From CAZYQW01 sp964649825 (lineage in GTDB: Bacteria; Planctomycetota; B15-G4; JADJEK01), in the NCBI GenBank assembly GCA_964649825.1, contig CAZYQW010000023.1, forward strand, positions 27,489-91,488: a stretch of 64,000 bases of DNA. The letters run 5' to 3'. The notes below the pieces were generated by a model. The model had not been told where the DNA came from. It saw only the letters and a list, made by a program, of their open reading frames with translations, and ran no database searches. Positions 9,844 through 19,418 of this stretch are shown piece after piece (the stretch's first letter is position 1; each line of letters starts with the position of its first letter). Position numbers and translations under genes: made by a program.

Positions 9844-10442
9844 CCCGAGACCGCAATCCAACCGACGGCGAAGAGAACTTCGACGACCCGAACGAACCTC
9901 GAGGTGGCGATCGATCGGATGCCGCCGGCGCGAAGTCGGACGCGGTCGCCGCGCTGGCTCGTGAAAAGGAAGAGCTCCTCGACCAGTACCAACGCGCGCT
10001 GGCGGAGACCGAGAACCTCCGCAAGCGCCACCGCCGTGAGATGGCCGACGCGCGCCAGTACGCCGTCGCCGAGTTCGCGCGCGAGCTGGTCGACGTCGTC
10101 GACAATCTCGAGCGCGCGCTGACCGGGGTCGCGGACGACCGCAAGGACGATCCTCTCGTCGCCGGAGTTCGCCTCGTCCAGGAGCAGCTCGCCAAGGCGC
10201 TCAAGAACCAGGGCGTCACGCGGATCCAAGCCGAGGGCCAACCGTTCGATCCGATGCAGCATGAGGCGGTCCAGCAGGAAGCTCGCGACGACGTCGCCCC
10301 CGGCACGATCACGCGCGAGCTGATGCGCGGCTACAAGATCGGCGATCGCCTGCTCCGTGCGGCGATGGTGATGGTCGCCGCGGGACCGACTGCAGCATCC
10401 GACCCCGCCACGCCGAAACAGAAGGAGGAGGAAGGACCCTGA
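9840..10442 (+). CDS. grpE: Nucleotide exchange factor GrpE
   Basis: A 200-residue DnaK nucleotide exchange factor. An acidic, disordered N-terminus is followed by a long coiled coil (about residues 38-75, with ETENLRKRHRREM). The C-terminal beta domain has QPFDPMQHEAV near residue 138 and RGYKIGDRLLRAAMVMVA near 165, both typical of GrpE. ATG overlaps the dnaJ stop (ATGA), indicating translational coupling. The dnaJ-grpE order without dnaK is unusual; dnaK must be elsewhere. Confidence 0.94.
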   Translation: MTRDRNPTDGEENFDDPNEPRGGDRSDAAGAKSDAVAALAREKEELLDQYQRALAETENLRKRHRREMADARQYAVAEFARELVDVVDNLERALTGVADDRKDDPLVAGVRLVQEQLAKALKNQGVTRIQAEGQPFDPMQHEAVQQEARDDVAPGTITRELMRGYKIGDRLLRAAMVMVAAGPTAASDPATPKQKEEEGP

Positions 10443-10464
10443 GGATTCCTCCGCGGAGTGACCG

Positions 10465-10800
10465 ATGCCAACGTATGACTACCAGTGCCAGGCCTGCCAA
10501 CATCGGTTCGAGGTGTTCCAGGGCATCACCGAGGGCGCCCTCCGGCGATGCCCCAAGTGCAAGAGGCTCAAGCTGAAGCGCCTGATCGGGACCGGGGCCG
10601 GGTTCATCTTCAAAGGCAGCGGCTTCTACATAACCGACTACCGCTCCTCTTCTTACAAGGATGCCGCGAAGAAGGAGGGAACGTCCGGATCGAACGGCTC
10701 CGAGTCGCCGTCGGACGGAGCGACGAAAGCGGACGGCGAGAAGAAGTCGAAGGACTCGAAGAACTCGAAGAAGGGGTCGAAGGGAAGTTCCGATTCCTGA
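10465..10800 (+). CDS. FmdB-family zinc-ribbon protein
   Basis: A 111-residue protein. The first 50 residues are the FmdB/CxxC zinc ribbon: PTYDYQCQACQHRFEVFQ, then RRCPKCKR, with four cysteines to bind one zinc, followed by GTGAGFIFKGSGFYITDYRS, the usual FmdB end block. The C-terminal 45 residues are a Lys/Ser/Glu-rich tail that is probably disordered. The family is often called a regulator from early work on formamidase genes, but its biochemical role is unknown. GGAG lies 6 nt before ATG. It sits 22 nt after grpE and probably belongs to the same transcript. Confidence 0.85.
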   Translation: MPTYDYQCQACQHRFEVFQGITEGALRRCPKCKRLKLKRLIGTGAGFIFKGSGFYITDYRSSSYKDAAKKEGTSGSNGSESPSDGATKADGEKKSKDSKNSKKGSKGSSDS

Positions 10801-10828
10801 GTTTTGCTCGCGTGCTATACCTGCGGAG

Positions 10829-11980
10829 ATGGACGTCCCCCCCAAGAACAAGGTCGAGCGAGAGTTCGACAACCAAGTCGCCCTTGCCGGGGATCTGCTG
10901 ACCCATTCGGTCGAATGGACGAGCCGGCCCACGCGGCTGGAGTTCTCGTTCAACAACCTGTGCAACCTCAAGTGCGTGATGTGCGCCAAGTCGGACGACG
11001 AGCCGAACTGGCTGCTCGACAAAGAGGTCGGCATCAAGTTCCTGCAGGACGTCCTGCCCTGGACCCTCCAGTGGACCCCGTCCGCGAACTCTGAACCACT
11101 CCTGAACGATGTCGACCTGATCACGACCCAGGCGACGCGGCACGTGGTCTGGCTGCATCTGATCAGCAACGGCACGTTGCTCACGCCCGAGCGGTACGAG
11201 AAAGTGCGCGAACGTCTGCACATGCTCTGGATCTCGCTCGACTCCGCGACGAAGGAGACGTTCGAGAAGATCCGCGTGCCCGCGAAGTGGGAGCCCGTGA
11301 TGAAGAACGTGCGGGCGATCGTCCCGCGCGCGATCGCGGACGGCGTCGACGTCACGTTCAATTTCGTGCTCATGTCGAACAACTGGCACGAGGCGGCCGA
11401 CTACGTCCGTCTGGTCGCGGACATCGGCGCCAAGGCGGCGAACATCCAGGAGCTGCTGCCCAACTCGAGCCAGTACGAGCAGCTCCGTTGGGAGGGGAAG
11501 GTCGAGCCCGAGAAGATCCGCGCCGTCCTCGAGGACGCGAAGCGCGCGGCCGAGGAGTGCTCGATCGACCTCAAGCTCGAGCTCCGCCCGCCGTTCCAAG
11601 GATACTTCGGCCACAATCCGCCGGCCGGCTCCTACAAGGCGCCGCTCGCCGAGCTGCGCATGCGTTACAACGACGCGATCACGCGGGCACATCCGGGGTT
11701 CTGCTCGATGGCGACGACCTATCTGAAGGTCACGCCCGACGGTGGGGTCTTCCCCTGCTGTCGCGGCCCCGAGGAGCTGCGGATGGGCGACGCGCGGACC
11801 GAGTCGTTCACGGAAATCTGGAACGGCGAGAAGTACCAGGAGTTCCGGCGGCGCATGTTCGAGCAGGACTACCCCGAGGTCTGCAAGAGCTGTTACGTGT
11901 TGGTGGGGAACCCGAACTATCGGCGGATGCTGGAAGAGAACGCCACGGCCGCGAAGGCGAACGGATCGGGGAACCCGTAG
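10829..11980 (+). CDS. Radical SAM / SPASM-domain protein
   Basis: A 383-residue radical SAM enzyme. The [4Fe-4S]/SAM motif is CNLKCVMC (C45, C49, C52). A TIM-barrel-like core follows, with LHMLWISLDSATKETFEKIR near residue 130. The C-terminal part has cysteines typical of a SPASM/twitch domain: GFCSM, GGVFPCCRG and CKSCY. SPASM proteins often modify peptides or transfer chemistry onto sugars and tRNA; no substrate peptide gene is evident nearby, so the reaction is unknown. ATG 10829 has no spaced ribosome site. A TATACC box (10816-10821) ends 7 nt before it, consistent with a leaderless transcript. Confidence 0.88.
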   Translation: MDVPPKNKVEREFDNQVALAGDLLTHSVEWTSRPTRLEFSFNNLCNLKCVMCAKSDDEPNWLLDKEVGIKFLQDVLPWTLQWTPSANSEPLLNDVDLITTQATRHVVWLHLISNGTLLTPERYEKVRERLHMLWISLDSATKETFEKIRVPAKWEPVMKNVRAIVPRAIADGVDVTFNFVLMSNNWHEAADYVRLVADIGAKAANIQELLPNSSQYEQLRWEGKVEPEKIRAVLEDAKRAAEECSIDLKLELRPPFQGYFGHNPPAGSYKAPLAELRMRYNDAITRAHPGFCSMATTYLKVTPDGGVFPCCRGPEELRMGDARTESFTEIWNGEKYQEFRRRMFEQDYPEVCKSCYVLVGNPNYRRMLEENATAAKANGSGNP

Positions 11981-12081
11981 CGGCCCTGCCGTCTCCGCGC
12001 GACATTCCCGCGCGGACTGACCCGCTTCTCGAGTCCAGCCGCGCGGAGAGTCTGCCTCGAGCCACGGCTCCGGATACTCGC

Positions 12082-12111
12082 TTGCTCCGCGACGAACTTC
12101 CTCGGTACGCT
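12082..12111 (+). promoter_or_regulatory. Possible promoter for the Gfo/Idh gene
   Basis: TTGCTC (12082-12087), an 18-nt spacer and TACGCT (12106-12111) lie in the 167-nt gap after the radical SAM gene. The match is weak and is offered only because the gap needs a start site. Nothing else is visible there. Confidence 0.28.
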
Positions 12112-12147
12112 CGCGCGCGCTCCTCGTGCCACTCTGGAGGCCCCGTC

Positions 12148-13386
12148 ATGCCGGACCGCCGTACGTTCCTGAAGACGTCCGCCGCCGCCGCCACCTTGCT
12201 CGCGACGCACCGAGTCGGCCACGCGGCGGGCTCGGATCGGATCCGCGTCGGGCTCGTCGGATGCGGCGGCCGCGGGAGCGGCGCCGCCAATGACTGTGTG
12301 CAGTCGTCGCCGGGCGTCGAGATCTACGCGATGGGCGACCTGTTCGAAGACCGGCTCGCGGCATCGCGACAGAACCTCGCGTTCCTCGGCGACAAGCTGA
12401 ACGTCACCGAAGATCGCGCGTTCACGGGCTTCGACGCGTTCGAGAAAGTGATCGCGAGCGACGTCGACCTCGTCATCCTGGCCACGCCGCCTCACTTTCG
12501 CCCGCAACACCTGCGCACCGCGGTCGAGGCAGGAAAGCACGTCTTCATGGAGAAACCAGCCGCGGTCGATCCGGTCGGCGTTCGGTCCGTGATCGAGTCG
12601 GCGCGCATCGCCGCAGAGAAGCGGCTCGGAATCGTGGCGGGGACGCAGCGGCGCCACCAAGACCCGTACCGCGAGGCCATGCGGCGGATCCACGACGGCG
12701 CGATCGGGGAGATCGTCTCCGGCTCCTGCCACTGGAACCAGGGGGGGCTCTGGGTAAGGCAGCGCGAGCCGGGTTGGTCGGACATGGAATGGCAGCTCCG
12801 CAACTGGCTGTACTTCACGTGGACGTCCGGCGACCACATCGTCGAGCAGCACGTTCACAACATCGACGTGATCAACTGGGCGCTGCAGGCGACGCCGATC
12901 CGCGCGATCGGCATGGGCGGCCGTCAGGTCCGCACCGGCGACGAGTACGGCCAGGTCTTCGACCACTTCTCGATCGAGTTCGAGTATCCCGGCGGCGTCT
13001 GGATCACGAGCACCTGCCGGCAGATCGACGGCTGCGCGAGCAAGGTCTCGGAGCATCTCGTCGGCACGCACGGCGTGTCCGACCCGAGCGGCCGGATCCG
13101 CGGGAAAGAGGAGTGGAGGTTCACGGGCGAAGCGCCGAACCCGTACGTCCAGGAGCATACCGACCTGATCGCGAGCATCCGGAACGGGGAGCCGTTGAAT
13201 GAGGCCAAGTGCGTCGCGGAGAGCACGCTCTGCGCGATCATGGGCCGCATGTCCGCGTACACCGGCAAGGAGGTGACGTGGGAGTTCGCGATGAGCTCCG
13301 AGCTCGACCTCCGCCCGGCGCGATACGAGTTCGGCGACCTCCCCGTGGCCGCCGTCGCGGTCCCCGGCCGTACCCCGCTCGTCTGA
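12148..13386 (+). CDS. Tat-exported Gfo/Idh/MocA-family oxidoreductase
   Basis: A 412-residue NAD(P)-dependent sugar or polyol dehydrogenase-like protein. A twin-arginine signal (MPDRRTFLKTSAAAATLLA) opens it. The Rossmann motif GLVGCGGRGSGAAN is near residue 36 and the conserved EKP of this family lies in VFMEKPAAVD near 135. The C-terminal alpha/beta domain includes GDHIVEQHVHNIDVINW. The Tat signal implies export with a bound cofactor to the periplasm. This form is greatly expanded in planctomycetes, usually with unknown substrates. ATG 12148 is fixed by GGAGG 7 nt upstream. The next gene, also Tat-exported, follows after 10 nt, suggesting a joint sugar pathway. Confidence 0.9.
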   Translation: MPDRRTFLKTSAAAATLLATHRVGHAAGSDRIRVGLVGCGGRGSGAANDCVQSSPGVEIYAMGDLFEDRLAASRQNLAFLGDKLNVTEDRAFTGFDAFEKVIASDVDLVILATPPHFRPQHLRTAVEAGKHVFMEKPAAVDPVGVRSVIESARIAAEKRLGIVAGTQRRHQDPYREAMRRIHDGAIGEIVSGSCHWNQGGLWVRQREPGWSDMEWQLRNWLYFTWTSGDHIVEQHVHNIDVINWALQATPIRAIGMGGRQVRTGDEYGQVFDHFSIEFEYPGGVWITSTCRQIDGCASKVSEHLVGTHGVSDPSGRIRGKEEWRFTGEAPNPYVQEHTDLIASIRNGEPLNEAKCVAESTLCAIMGRMSAYTGKEVTWEFAMSSELDLRPARYEFGDLPVAAVAVPGRTPLV

Positions 13387-13396
13387 GGTGGCATCG

Positions 13397-14286
<890 letters not shown>

Positions 14287-14311
<25 letters not shown>

Positions 14312-15300
14312 CCGCGGTCCGCGGAACGGATCGGCTCGTACTCCAACGCTCTCATCTCGCGCGCGAGCTCTCGTTCGATCACGTCGACCTCTTCCTCGCC
14401 GAGCCACTCCCGCCAGTCGTTCTGGTTCGCCACCAGCGCCTGGCTCGGCTTCGGCGTTCCGCGGCCGGCGCGGCGGTCGCCGCGATCCTCGATCAGTGCC
14501 GCCGCGTCGAACGGCTCGCCGATGAACGAGCAGATGCGGCGCAACACCGAAGGAGCGTCGCGCGTCAACTCCTCGTATCGAACGAGGAGCGCCTGGTCGC
14601 GGTGGCGCGCGCGAAAGCTGGAGAACCCCGCGTAGCGCCGGGCGTATCGGGCGGCGAATTCCCGCGGCGCCAGCCGCAACCAACGGATCTCGCGCTCCGG
14701 GAGCCGGCGCTTCTCGCTCCACTCGAGTCGCTTGCGATAGGAGCAGTACACGTCGACGGGATGGCGGAACGCTCCGATCGCGCGCAGGCGCGGAAACGCG
14801 ATGCGCATCTCGCGCATGCGGGTGGCGTGCGCGCCCGTCTTCTCGATGATACGGCGCGTGCCGCGCGCACGCCGCGCGTGGTGAAAGAAGAGGCGCGCGA
14901 CGTGATGCTCGCCGCGCAGCCACCAGCGGCCGGCGCGGACGCGCTCGCCGCCGCCGATCCCGTCGAGTTTGGTCGCGGCCCGGGCGCGAAGCGCCATCGC
15001 GCGCCGGATCTCTCCGACGGAGTGCGCGAGGCGGAGCTGCTCCTCGGCGTCGTGGAGGAGGAAACGTCTCAGACGCTCATCCTTGCGCGCGAGCAGCGCG
15101 GCGATCAGCTCCGGCCGCAGGAACAGCTTCGTCTCGGGCGATTGCGACCCGCGCGGGCGGAACGGCGGCAATCGCTCGACGGTGTGGAGCAACGCGGTGG
15201 TGCCGCTCCGCGCCATCCCGACGATGAAGACGGGCACCTCGGCCGCGAGCCGCCTGGATAAGTCGCGCCATCCCGCGTCGTCCATTGTTCTGCCACCCAT
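14287..15300 (-). CDS. Sulfotransferase-family protein
   Basis: A 337-residue cytoplasmic enzyme predicted to move sulfate from PAPS to an acceptor. The 5'-phosphosulfate loop is FIVGMARSGTT near residue 30, and the 3'-phosphate site is FRHPVDVYCSYRK near residue 180, with the conserved Arg and Ser. The family is common in bacteria with sulfated glycans or lipids; the acceptor is unknown. ATG 15300 is the first start. ATG 15285 has a better spaced GGTGG and may be the real one. It is unusually Arg-rich. It overlaps the preceding plus-strand gene tail to tail. Confidence 0.82.
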
Positions 15301-15351
15301 CCACCGTGCGGGCGCGCGAGCCGCGGGGCTCCCTCCCTCGCGCGCCTCGGG

Positions 15352-15585
15352 TCACGCGTCGGCGTTCGCGAGCCCGCGCCGTTTCGCCTCCTCCACGAGC
15401 TTCGCGGCGGCGGCAACGTCCAGGCGCTCGGCCTCATCGACGAGCATGATCGGAAAGCCGTCCTCGATCGGGTACTTGAGACGCGACTTCGGGCAGAAGA
15501 GGAATCCCTCCTCCTCGAAGTAGACGAGGAGCCCGTGCGACTCGGGGCACGCGAGGATGTCGAGCAGGTCCTGATCGAGCGCCAT
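15352..15585 (-). CDS. Trm112-family protein
   Basis: A 77-residue protein of the Trm112/YcaR family. It keeps LLDILACPESHG near the start and FLFCPKSRLKYPIEDGFPIML in the middle, the typical compact fold. The usual zinc ligands are only partly kept, with Cys in ACPES and FCPKS. In eukaryotes and archaea Trm112 activates methyltransferases; bacterial members are small and poorly characterised. ATG 15585 is preferred over a GTG three codons upstream because GGAGG lies 10 nt before it. It is followed by the sulfotransferase gene on the same strand after 51 nt. Confidence 0.82.
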   Translation of the reverse strand: MALDQDLLDILACPESHGLLVYFEEEGFLFCPKSRLKYPIEDGFPIMLVDEAERLDVAAAAKLVEEAKRRGLANADA

Positions 15586-15661
15586 CGATTCCACGCCTCC
15601 AAACGGAACCGTGACACTCTCGCCGACTGGGGCCCGCGAGTCAACGCCGGTCCCGGCGGCG

Positions 15662-16762
15662 TCAGCGCTTCCCGAAGGTCGGACCCGCCACGACCCACGC
15701 CCATTCCGCGCTCTTCTGGAAGATCGCGTTCTCGCGCAGCTCCTCGAGCTGCTGGCGCACGATCTGGGCGCGGTGCCCGCGCTCGCGGACGCGCTGGAGG
15801 AGGTCGTCCCACTCGACGACGATCAACGCGAGGTCGCGCGCCTCCTCGTCGAGCGCGGCGATCGACTCCGCGAGGAACTTGCGGCGGCTCTCCGTGGTGA
15901 CGAGGTTGCGATCGGTCTTGAAGAGCTCGTCGGACAACGCGGCATGCCACGCACTCTCCGTCTCCACGCGCGGCGGGTCGCGCAAGGTGCGCTCCAACGT
16001 CTCGATCCTCCCTCGCTGCTCCACGACGAGAGGGTGCGTCTCGTTCCTCGCTTCGAGGAGATCTGCGAGACGCTTCTTCTCGGCCAGGATCTCGGATTCC
16101 ACGGCAATGAGATCATCCCGTACGCGAACGACCGACGACGGCTCCTTCTCCAGAGCCTCCGCCAGATAGTCCCGAACCGCGCGATCTCCCGCCGCGGAGA
16201 CGTCCAGATCCATCCGCTCGATCGTGCGCTGCTTCAACGCGTCGCGCACGATCTCGAGCCGCGCCGCCGGATCGAGGCCACCGTACTGGTCGAGGAACTT
16301 CGTGCGCTCGGCCGACGCCTCGGCGAGCACACGCTCCGCCTCGGCGACGCGCGCCTCCATCGCCGCGATCCGTCCTTGGCCGTCGGGATCGCTGGCCGTG
16401 CGCAGAGCACGCAGGCTCGCGAGCAGCGCGTTCAGGTGAGCCTTCACGGTCTTCTCGTCGCGGCCGAGCACCTCGATGGTGAGGATCTCGCTCCCTGGCG
16501 TCCGTGCATGCACGTGCGTTCGTCCGTCGCCGTCCGGCGGATCGTGCTCGTCGAGCTCCGGCACGGGTCGCATGTCCGGCGTCACCGAGCCGACGAACCC
16601 CTCGTCGGCGAGGATCCGGCCGAGATCGGCCGCCTCGAAACCGGGCTCCGGACGGATCCGCAGGGTGACGCGGCCGAGGATCGCGTCGGCGCCGAGCGCG
16701 GGGGCGCCGAGCGCGGGGACCATGACGAGCACGGCGGCGAGGCTGATGAAGAGACGATTCAC
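15662..16762 (-). CDS. Secreted coiled-coil protein, Wzz/GumC-like
   Basis: A 366-residue exported protein of unknown function. It has a signal peptide (MNRLFISLAAVLVMVPALGA). A small alpha/beta domain runs to about residue 115 (GRVTLRIRPEPGFEAADLGRI) and a long heptad-rich region fills most of the rest. NETHPLVVEQRGRIETLERT resembles the coiled coil of polysaccharide co-polymerases (Wzz/GumC). Unlike those, I see no second membrane helix or kinase domain. The start is GTG 16762 with GGAGG 6 nt upstream. It is the last gene of an operon with an ECF sigma factor and an anti-sigma-like gene, which suggests an envelope-stress or polymer-related output. Confidence 0.6.
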   Translation of the reverse strand: MNRLFISLAAVLVMVPALGAPALGADAILGRVTLRIRPEPGFEAADLGRILADEGFVGSVTPDMRPVPELDEHDPPDGDGRTHVHARTPGSEILTIEVLGRDEKTVKAHLNALLASLRALRTASDPDGQGRIAAMEARVAEAERVLAEASAERTKFLDQYGGLDPAARLEIVRDALKQRTIERMDLDVSAAGDRAVRDYLAEALEKEPSSVVRVRDDLIAVESEILAEKKRLADLLEARNETHPLVVEQRGRIETLERTLRDPPRVETESAWHAALSDELFKTDRNLVTTESRRKFLAESIAALDEEARDLALIVVEWDDLLQRVRERGHRAQIVRQQLEELRENAIFQKSAEWAWVVAGPTFGKR

Positions 16763-16788
16763 TGGGCACCTCCAGGTTCGGAACGAGG

Positions 16789-17352
16789 TCATCGGTCGAG
16801 ACTCCTGAGTCGGTCGCGCGCCACGTTCGCGGCCGGGCCGTTCGGGTAGCAGCGCAGGAGCTCCTCGTAGCGGCGCGCCGCCTCGCCCGCATCGAGCGGC
16901 TCGAACGCGCGCGCCGACCAGAGCCGCCGGAGCGCCGGGTCGTACTCGGCCCAGGCGAGGAATCGTTCCTCGCCGGTCGCGGCCGCGGCGACCGCGGGGA
17001 TGGCGCCGCGCGTCGGTTCGGGTTCCTCCGCCACGGCCAAACGCCCGCGGACCTCCGCGAGCAGTCGGTCGAGGCGCGCGTCCAGCGCCGCGATCTCCGC
17101 CGCCGGCGCCGGCGCCGGCGCCGGCTCGTGCGCCGCGGGATCGACGCCGCCGATGCGCGACAGCCCGATCGCCGCGAACACGATCGCAGCCGCCGCCGCG
17201 TACTGCAACGCCGGCGCGCGTCGCCGGGGTCGCGCGGAGAACCGCGCGTCGAACGTGGCAAGCAGGCGCGCGCGCAACGCGGGGTCGACCGGGGGCGGCG
17301 GCTCGCGGCGCCACCGCGCGAGGGCTCGGTCGAGCGGATCGAGCTGGGTCAT
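16789..17352 (-). CDS. Single-pass membrane protein, probable anti-sigma factor
   Basis: A 187-residue protein: a cytoplasmic stretch of about 50 residues (LDPLDRALARWRREPPPP), one hydrophobic helix (LQYAAAAAIVFAAIGLS), a Pro/Ala linker, a short coiled coil (IAALDARLDRLLAEVRGRL) and a C-terminal helical domain with a TPR-like ARRYEELLRCYPNG. I recognise no zinc anti-sigma motif. The call rests on topology and on its ATG overlapping the stop of the upstream ECF sigma gene (ATGA), a typical sigma/anti-sigma arrangement. The linker is coded by a slippable hexanucleotide repeat (17101-17127). Confidence 0.6.
   Translation of the reverse strand: MTQLDPLDRALARWRREPPPPVDPALRARLLATFDARFSARPRRRAPALQYAAAAAIVFAAIGLSRIGGVDPAAHEPAPAPAPAAEIAALDARLDRLLAEVRGRLAVAEEPEPTRGAIPAVAAAATGEERFLAWAEYDPALRRLWSARAFEPLDAGEAARRYEELLRCYPNGPAANVARDRLRSLDR
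17101..17127. repeat. GCCGGC-type hexanucleotide tract
   Basis: About four tandem copies of CCGGCG inside the anti-sigma-like gene, coding a Pro-Ala run in the linker after the membrane helix. Gain or loss of a unit would keep the reading frame and only change linker length. Confidence 0.7.
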
Positions 17353-17966
17353 CGCCGCGCCTCCGCGTCGACCGCGTCGACCAGGAACCGGCGCAGCCGC
17401 TCGCGCGCGTCGTGGGCGCGGCGTCGCACCGTGCCCTCGGGGACGTCGAGGATGCTCGCGGCCTCGGCGACCGACCGCTCCTCGACGTGGCGCAGGACGA
17501 ACGCCTCGCGCAGCGGCGCGGAGAGTCGCTCCAGACCGACGCGGAGCCGCGCCAGCTCGTCCCGCACCTCGGTCGCGTCGTCTCCACCGGCGGCGGCGAG
17601 CGACTCGACGGCTTCGAATCCGCCGATTGGGTGCGATGGGTGCCGGGCGTCGCGCGATCTTTGTCGTCGCGCCGCACGGGCCGCGATGCCGAGCAGCCAC
17701 GTCGATATCTTGGATTCCGCGCGGAACTGGCCGAGTGATGAAAGCATCGTCAGGAAAACCTCTTGCGTCAGATCATCCAGGTCGTCGTCCGAGGTTCCGA
17801 GCCGACCGAGGAAGCGCCGGACCGATGGCAGATGCGCATCGATGAGCGCCGCGAACGCGTCGCGATCGCCGCGCCGGGCCCGCTCGATCCACGCTTCCTC
17901 CGTCACGTTATCTCGTTTCTGGATGACGCTCGCGTCACGATCGTGAGTCCGTTCCGTCCGTCCCAC
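17349..17966 (-). CDS. ECF-family RNA polymerase sigma factor
   Basis: A 205-residue sigma-70 family factor with only regions 2 and 4. Region 2 spans about residues 30-100 (DAFAALIDAHLPSVRRFL, then DDLTQEVFLTML and RAESKISTWLLGIAARAARR). Region 4 is near 145-200 (LREAFVLRHVEERSVAEAAS, then VPEGTVRRRAHDARERL), a helix-turn-helix for the -35 element. The start at 17966 is GTG; a second GTG at 17906 is also possible, and neither has a good ribosome site. The stop overlaps the next gene (anti-sigma-like), so the pair is coupled. ECF operons usually control themselves, but I could not define the promoter motif. Confidence 0.9.
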   Translation of the reverse strand: MGRTERTHDRDASVIQKRDNVTEEAWIERARRGDRDAFAALIDAHLPSVRRFLGRLGTSDDDLDDLTQEVFLTMLSSLGQFRAESKISTWLLGIAARAARRQRSRDARHPSHPIGGFEAVESLAAAGGDDATEVRDELARLRVGLERLSAPLREAFVLRHVEERSVAEAASILDVPEGTVRRRAHDARERLRRFLVDAVDAEARR

Positions 17967-18104
17967 GTTCGGTGCGAATTCGACGAATCTGCGGCTCGCC
18001 CCTCACGGACGCGGGCCTCCGCCGTCGAAGTGGGACCCATCCTTGCGACGTGCGCGCCGCGGGGCTACCGTCGATCGACGCGTCTCACGCGAGAGGGAAA
18101 CCGG

Positions 18105-18821
18105 ATGATGCGCACTTGGCTCTGGCTGTCGATCGTCGCCGCCCTGATCGGGTGCGGCACCCCCACGCCGAACGACCTCGTCGAGATCGTGGTCCCCGGT
18201 GCCGAGCGGTTCGCGATCTCGACCGAGGACGGGTTGGTGGCGCTCGCGCACGACGACCTCGGTCTCGACGAGCTGCCAATCCGATTCTATGCGAGCGGGA
18301 CGCCCTACTACGACGACGCGGACGTCACCCAGCGCACCGGCGAGTTCGGACTGCTCGTTCCCCGGACCGCCCGGTTGCCCCTCCGCGAGTTCGCGGTCGA
18401 TGGCCCGCGCGAGCACGAGACGGTGTACATCCAGGTCCTGGAGCTCGACGATCCCGAACGTCGGCCGCACCTGGTGGCGGCATCCTTGTATCAGGACGGC
18501 CGGTACGGCGACCTGCTGCAGATCGACGAGCTCGGCTGGACGCCAACGAGGCTGGCCTCGCAGTTCGCCGGCGCTGGCGTCTACGCGGAGCGCGATGGGC
18601 GGTACGTCCTGGTCGGGATCGTGAACGGGATGGTCTGCTCGAATCCCGACCCCGGCTTCCTCGCGCCCCAGGAGCTGCTGCCGTTCGCCGGCCTCGCCTC
18701 GATCGCGACCGTCCTGCCCCAGTCGAGCGACTTCTTCAAGCGTCGGATCCGCGCCTTCCGGCCCGATTTCGAGTACGGCCTCGAGGCCGACGGCCGCGAG
18801 CCGGACCGGCGAGTCGAATGA
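18105..18821 (+). CDS. Lipoprotein of unknown function
   Basis: A 238-residue predicted lipoprotein. The signal ends in a lipobox, AALIGC, with Cys17 as the lipidated residue. The rest is acidic and mixed alpha/beta, with no repeats or membrane helices; I recognise no family. The ending DFEYGLEADGREPDRRVE is charged. ATG 18105 (a second ATG follows at once) has GAGG 8 nt upstream. It lies between the divergent sigma-factor operon and the complex I promoter and looks monocistronic. Confidence 0.68.
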   Translation: MMRTWLWLSIVAALIGCGTPTPNDLVEIVVPGAERFAISTEDGLVALAHDDLGLDELPIRFYASGTPYYDDADVTQRTGEFGLLVPRTARLPLREFAVDGPREHETVYIQVLELDDPERRPHLVAASLYQDGRYGDLLQIDELGWTPTRLASQFAGAGVYAERDGRYVLVGIVNGMVCSNPDPGFLAPQELLPFAGLASIATVLPQSSDFFKRRIRAFRPDFEYGLEADGREPDRRVE

Positions 18822-18902
18822 CGGTCCGCGCGGCGTCTCGCGGGGTTTCTCGCCCTCGAGCGCGGCCGGGTCGCGGAACTTGGCGACCCCCCCAATCCTG
18901 AA

Positions 18903-18931
18903 TTGACCCCCCTGGCCGGGGTCTATATAAC
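18903..18931 (+). promoter_or_regulatory. Sigma-70-type promoter of the complex I operon
   Basis: TTGACC (18903-18908), exactly 17 nt, then TATAAC (18926-18931), the strongest promoter match on the plus strand of this window. The spacer contains CCCCTGGCCGGGG, an imperfect palindrome that could be an operator. The predicted leader to nuoA is about 100 nt. The preceding 80 nt hold no gene. Confidence 0.65.
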
Positions 18932-19037
18932 GCTCGGCTCCAACTCCTACAGAACGAGGTCGGAGAATCACGAGACCCGGGCGCCTCGCACGTGGTGCGG
19001 TCGTGGTTTCCATTCTCCGGAGAAGCCAAGGGAAGCC

Positions 19038-19418
19038 ATGCTCGCGGTCCAGGAGAGTTCGCCGGTCATCCAGTATGCACCGCTCGTTCCGTACCTCGTC
19101 CTCGTCGTCGGGATGATCGCCACCCTCATGGTGATCCCGCTCATCCTCGCGAAGACGACGCACGGCCGGGTCAAGGACTCTCCGTACGAGTGCGGCCTCG
19201 CTCCGACGGGAACCGCGAAGCAGCGATTCTCGATCCACTTCTACCTCGTCGCGGTGCTGTTCATCCTGTTCGACATCGAAGCCGTCTTCCTCTTCCCGTG
19301 GGCCGTGTCCCTGCAGGCGCTTGGTCCGATCGGGTTCTCGGGAGCAGTGGTCTTCGTCGCCGTTCTCGGCGTCGGCCTCGCGTATGCGTGGCGGAAGGGC
19401 GTCCTTGACTGGAACTGA
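19038..19418 (+). CDS. nuoA: NADH-quinone oxidoreductase subunit A
   Basis: A 126-residue membrane subunit of respiratory complex I (ND3 homologue) with three membrane helices. The conserved loop SPYECGLAPTG with its cysteine is followed by FSIHFYLVAVLFILFDIEAV, whose acidic residues belong to the membrane-arm channel. ATG 19038 has GGGAA upstream. It is first in the operon, yet the next gene is nuoEF rather than nuoB, so the usual nuoB, C and D are absent. It overlaps nuoEF by 14 nt. Confidence 0.96.
   Translation: MLAVQESSPVIQYAPLVPYLVLVVGMIATLMVIPLILAKTTHGRVKDSPYECGLAPTGTAKQRFSIHFYLVAVLFILFDIEAVFLFPWAVSLQALGPIGFSGAVVFVAVLGVGLAYAWRKGVLDWN

Noticed and set aside
18822..18902. Terminator between the lipoprotein gene and the nuo promoter
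   Set aside because: C-rich runs are present but I find no stem followed by a U-run.
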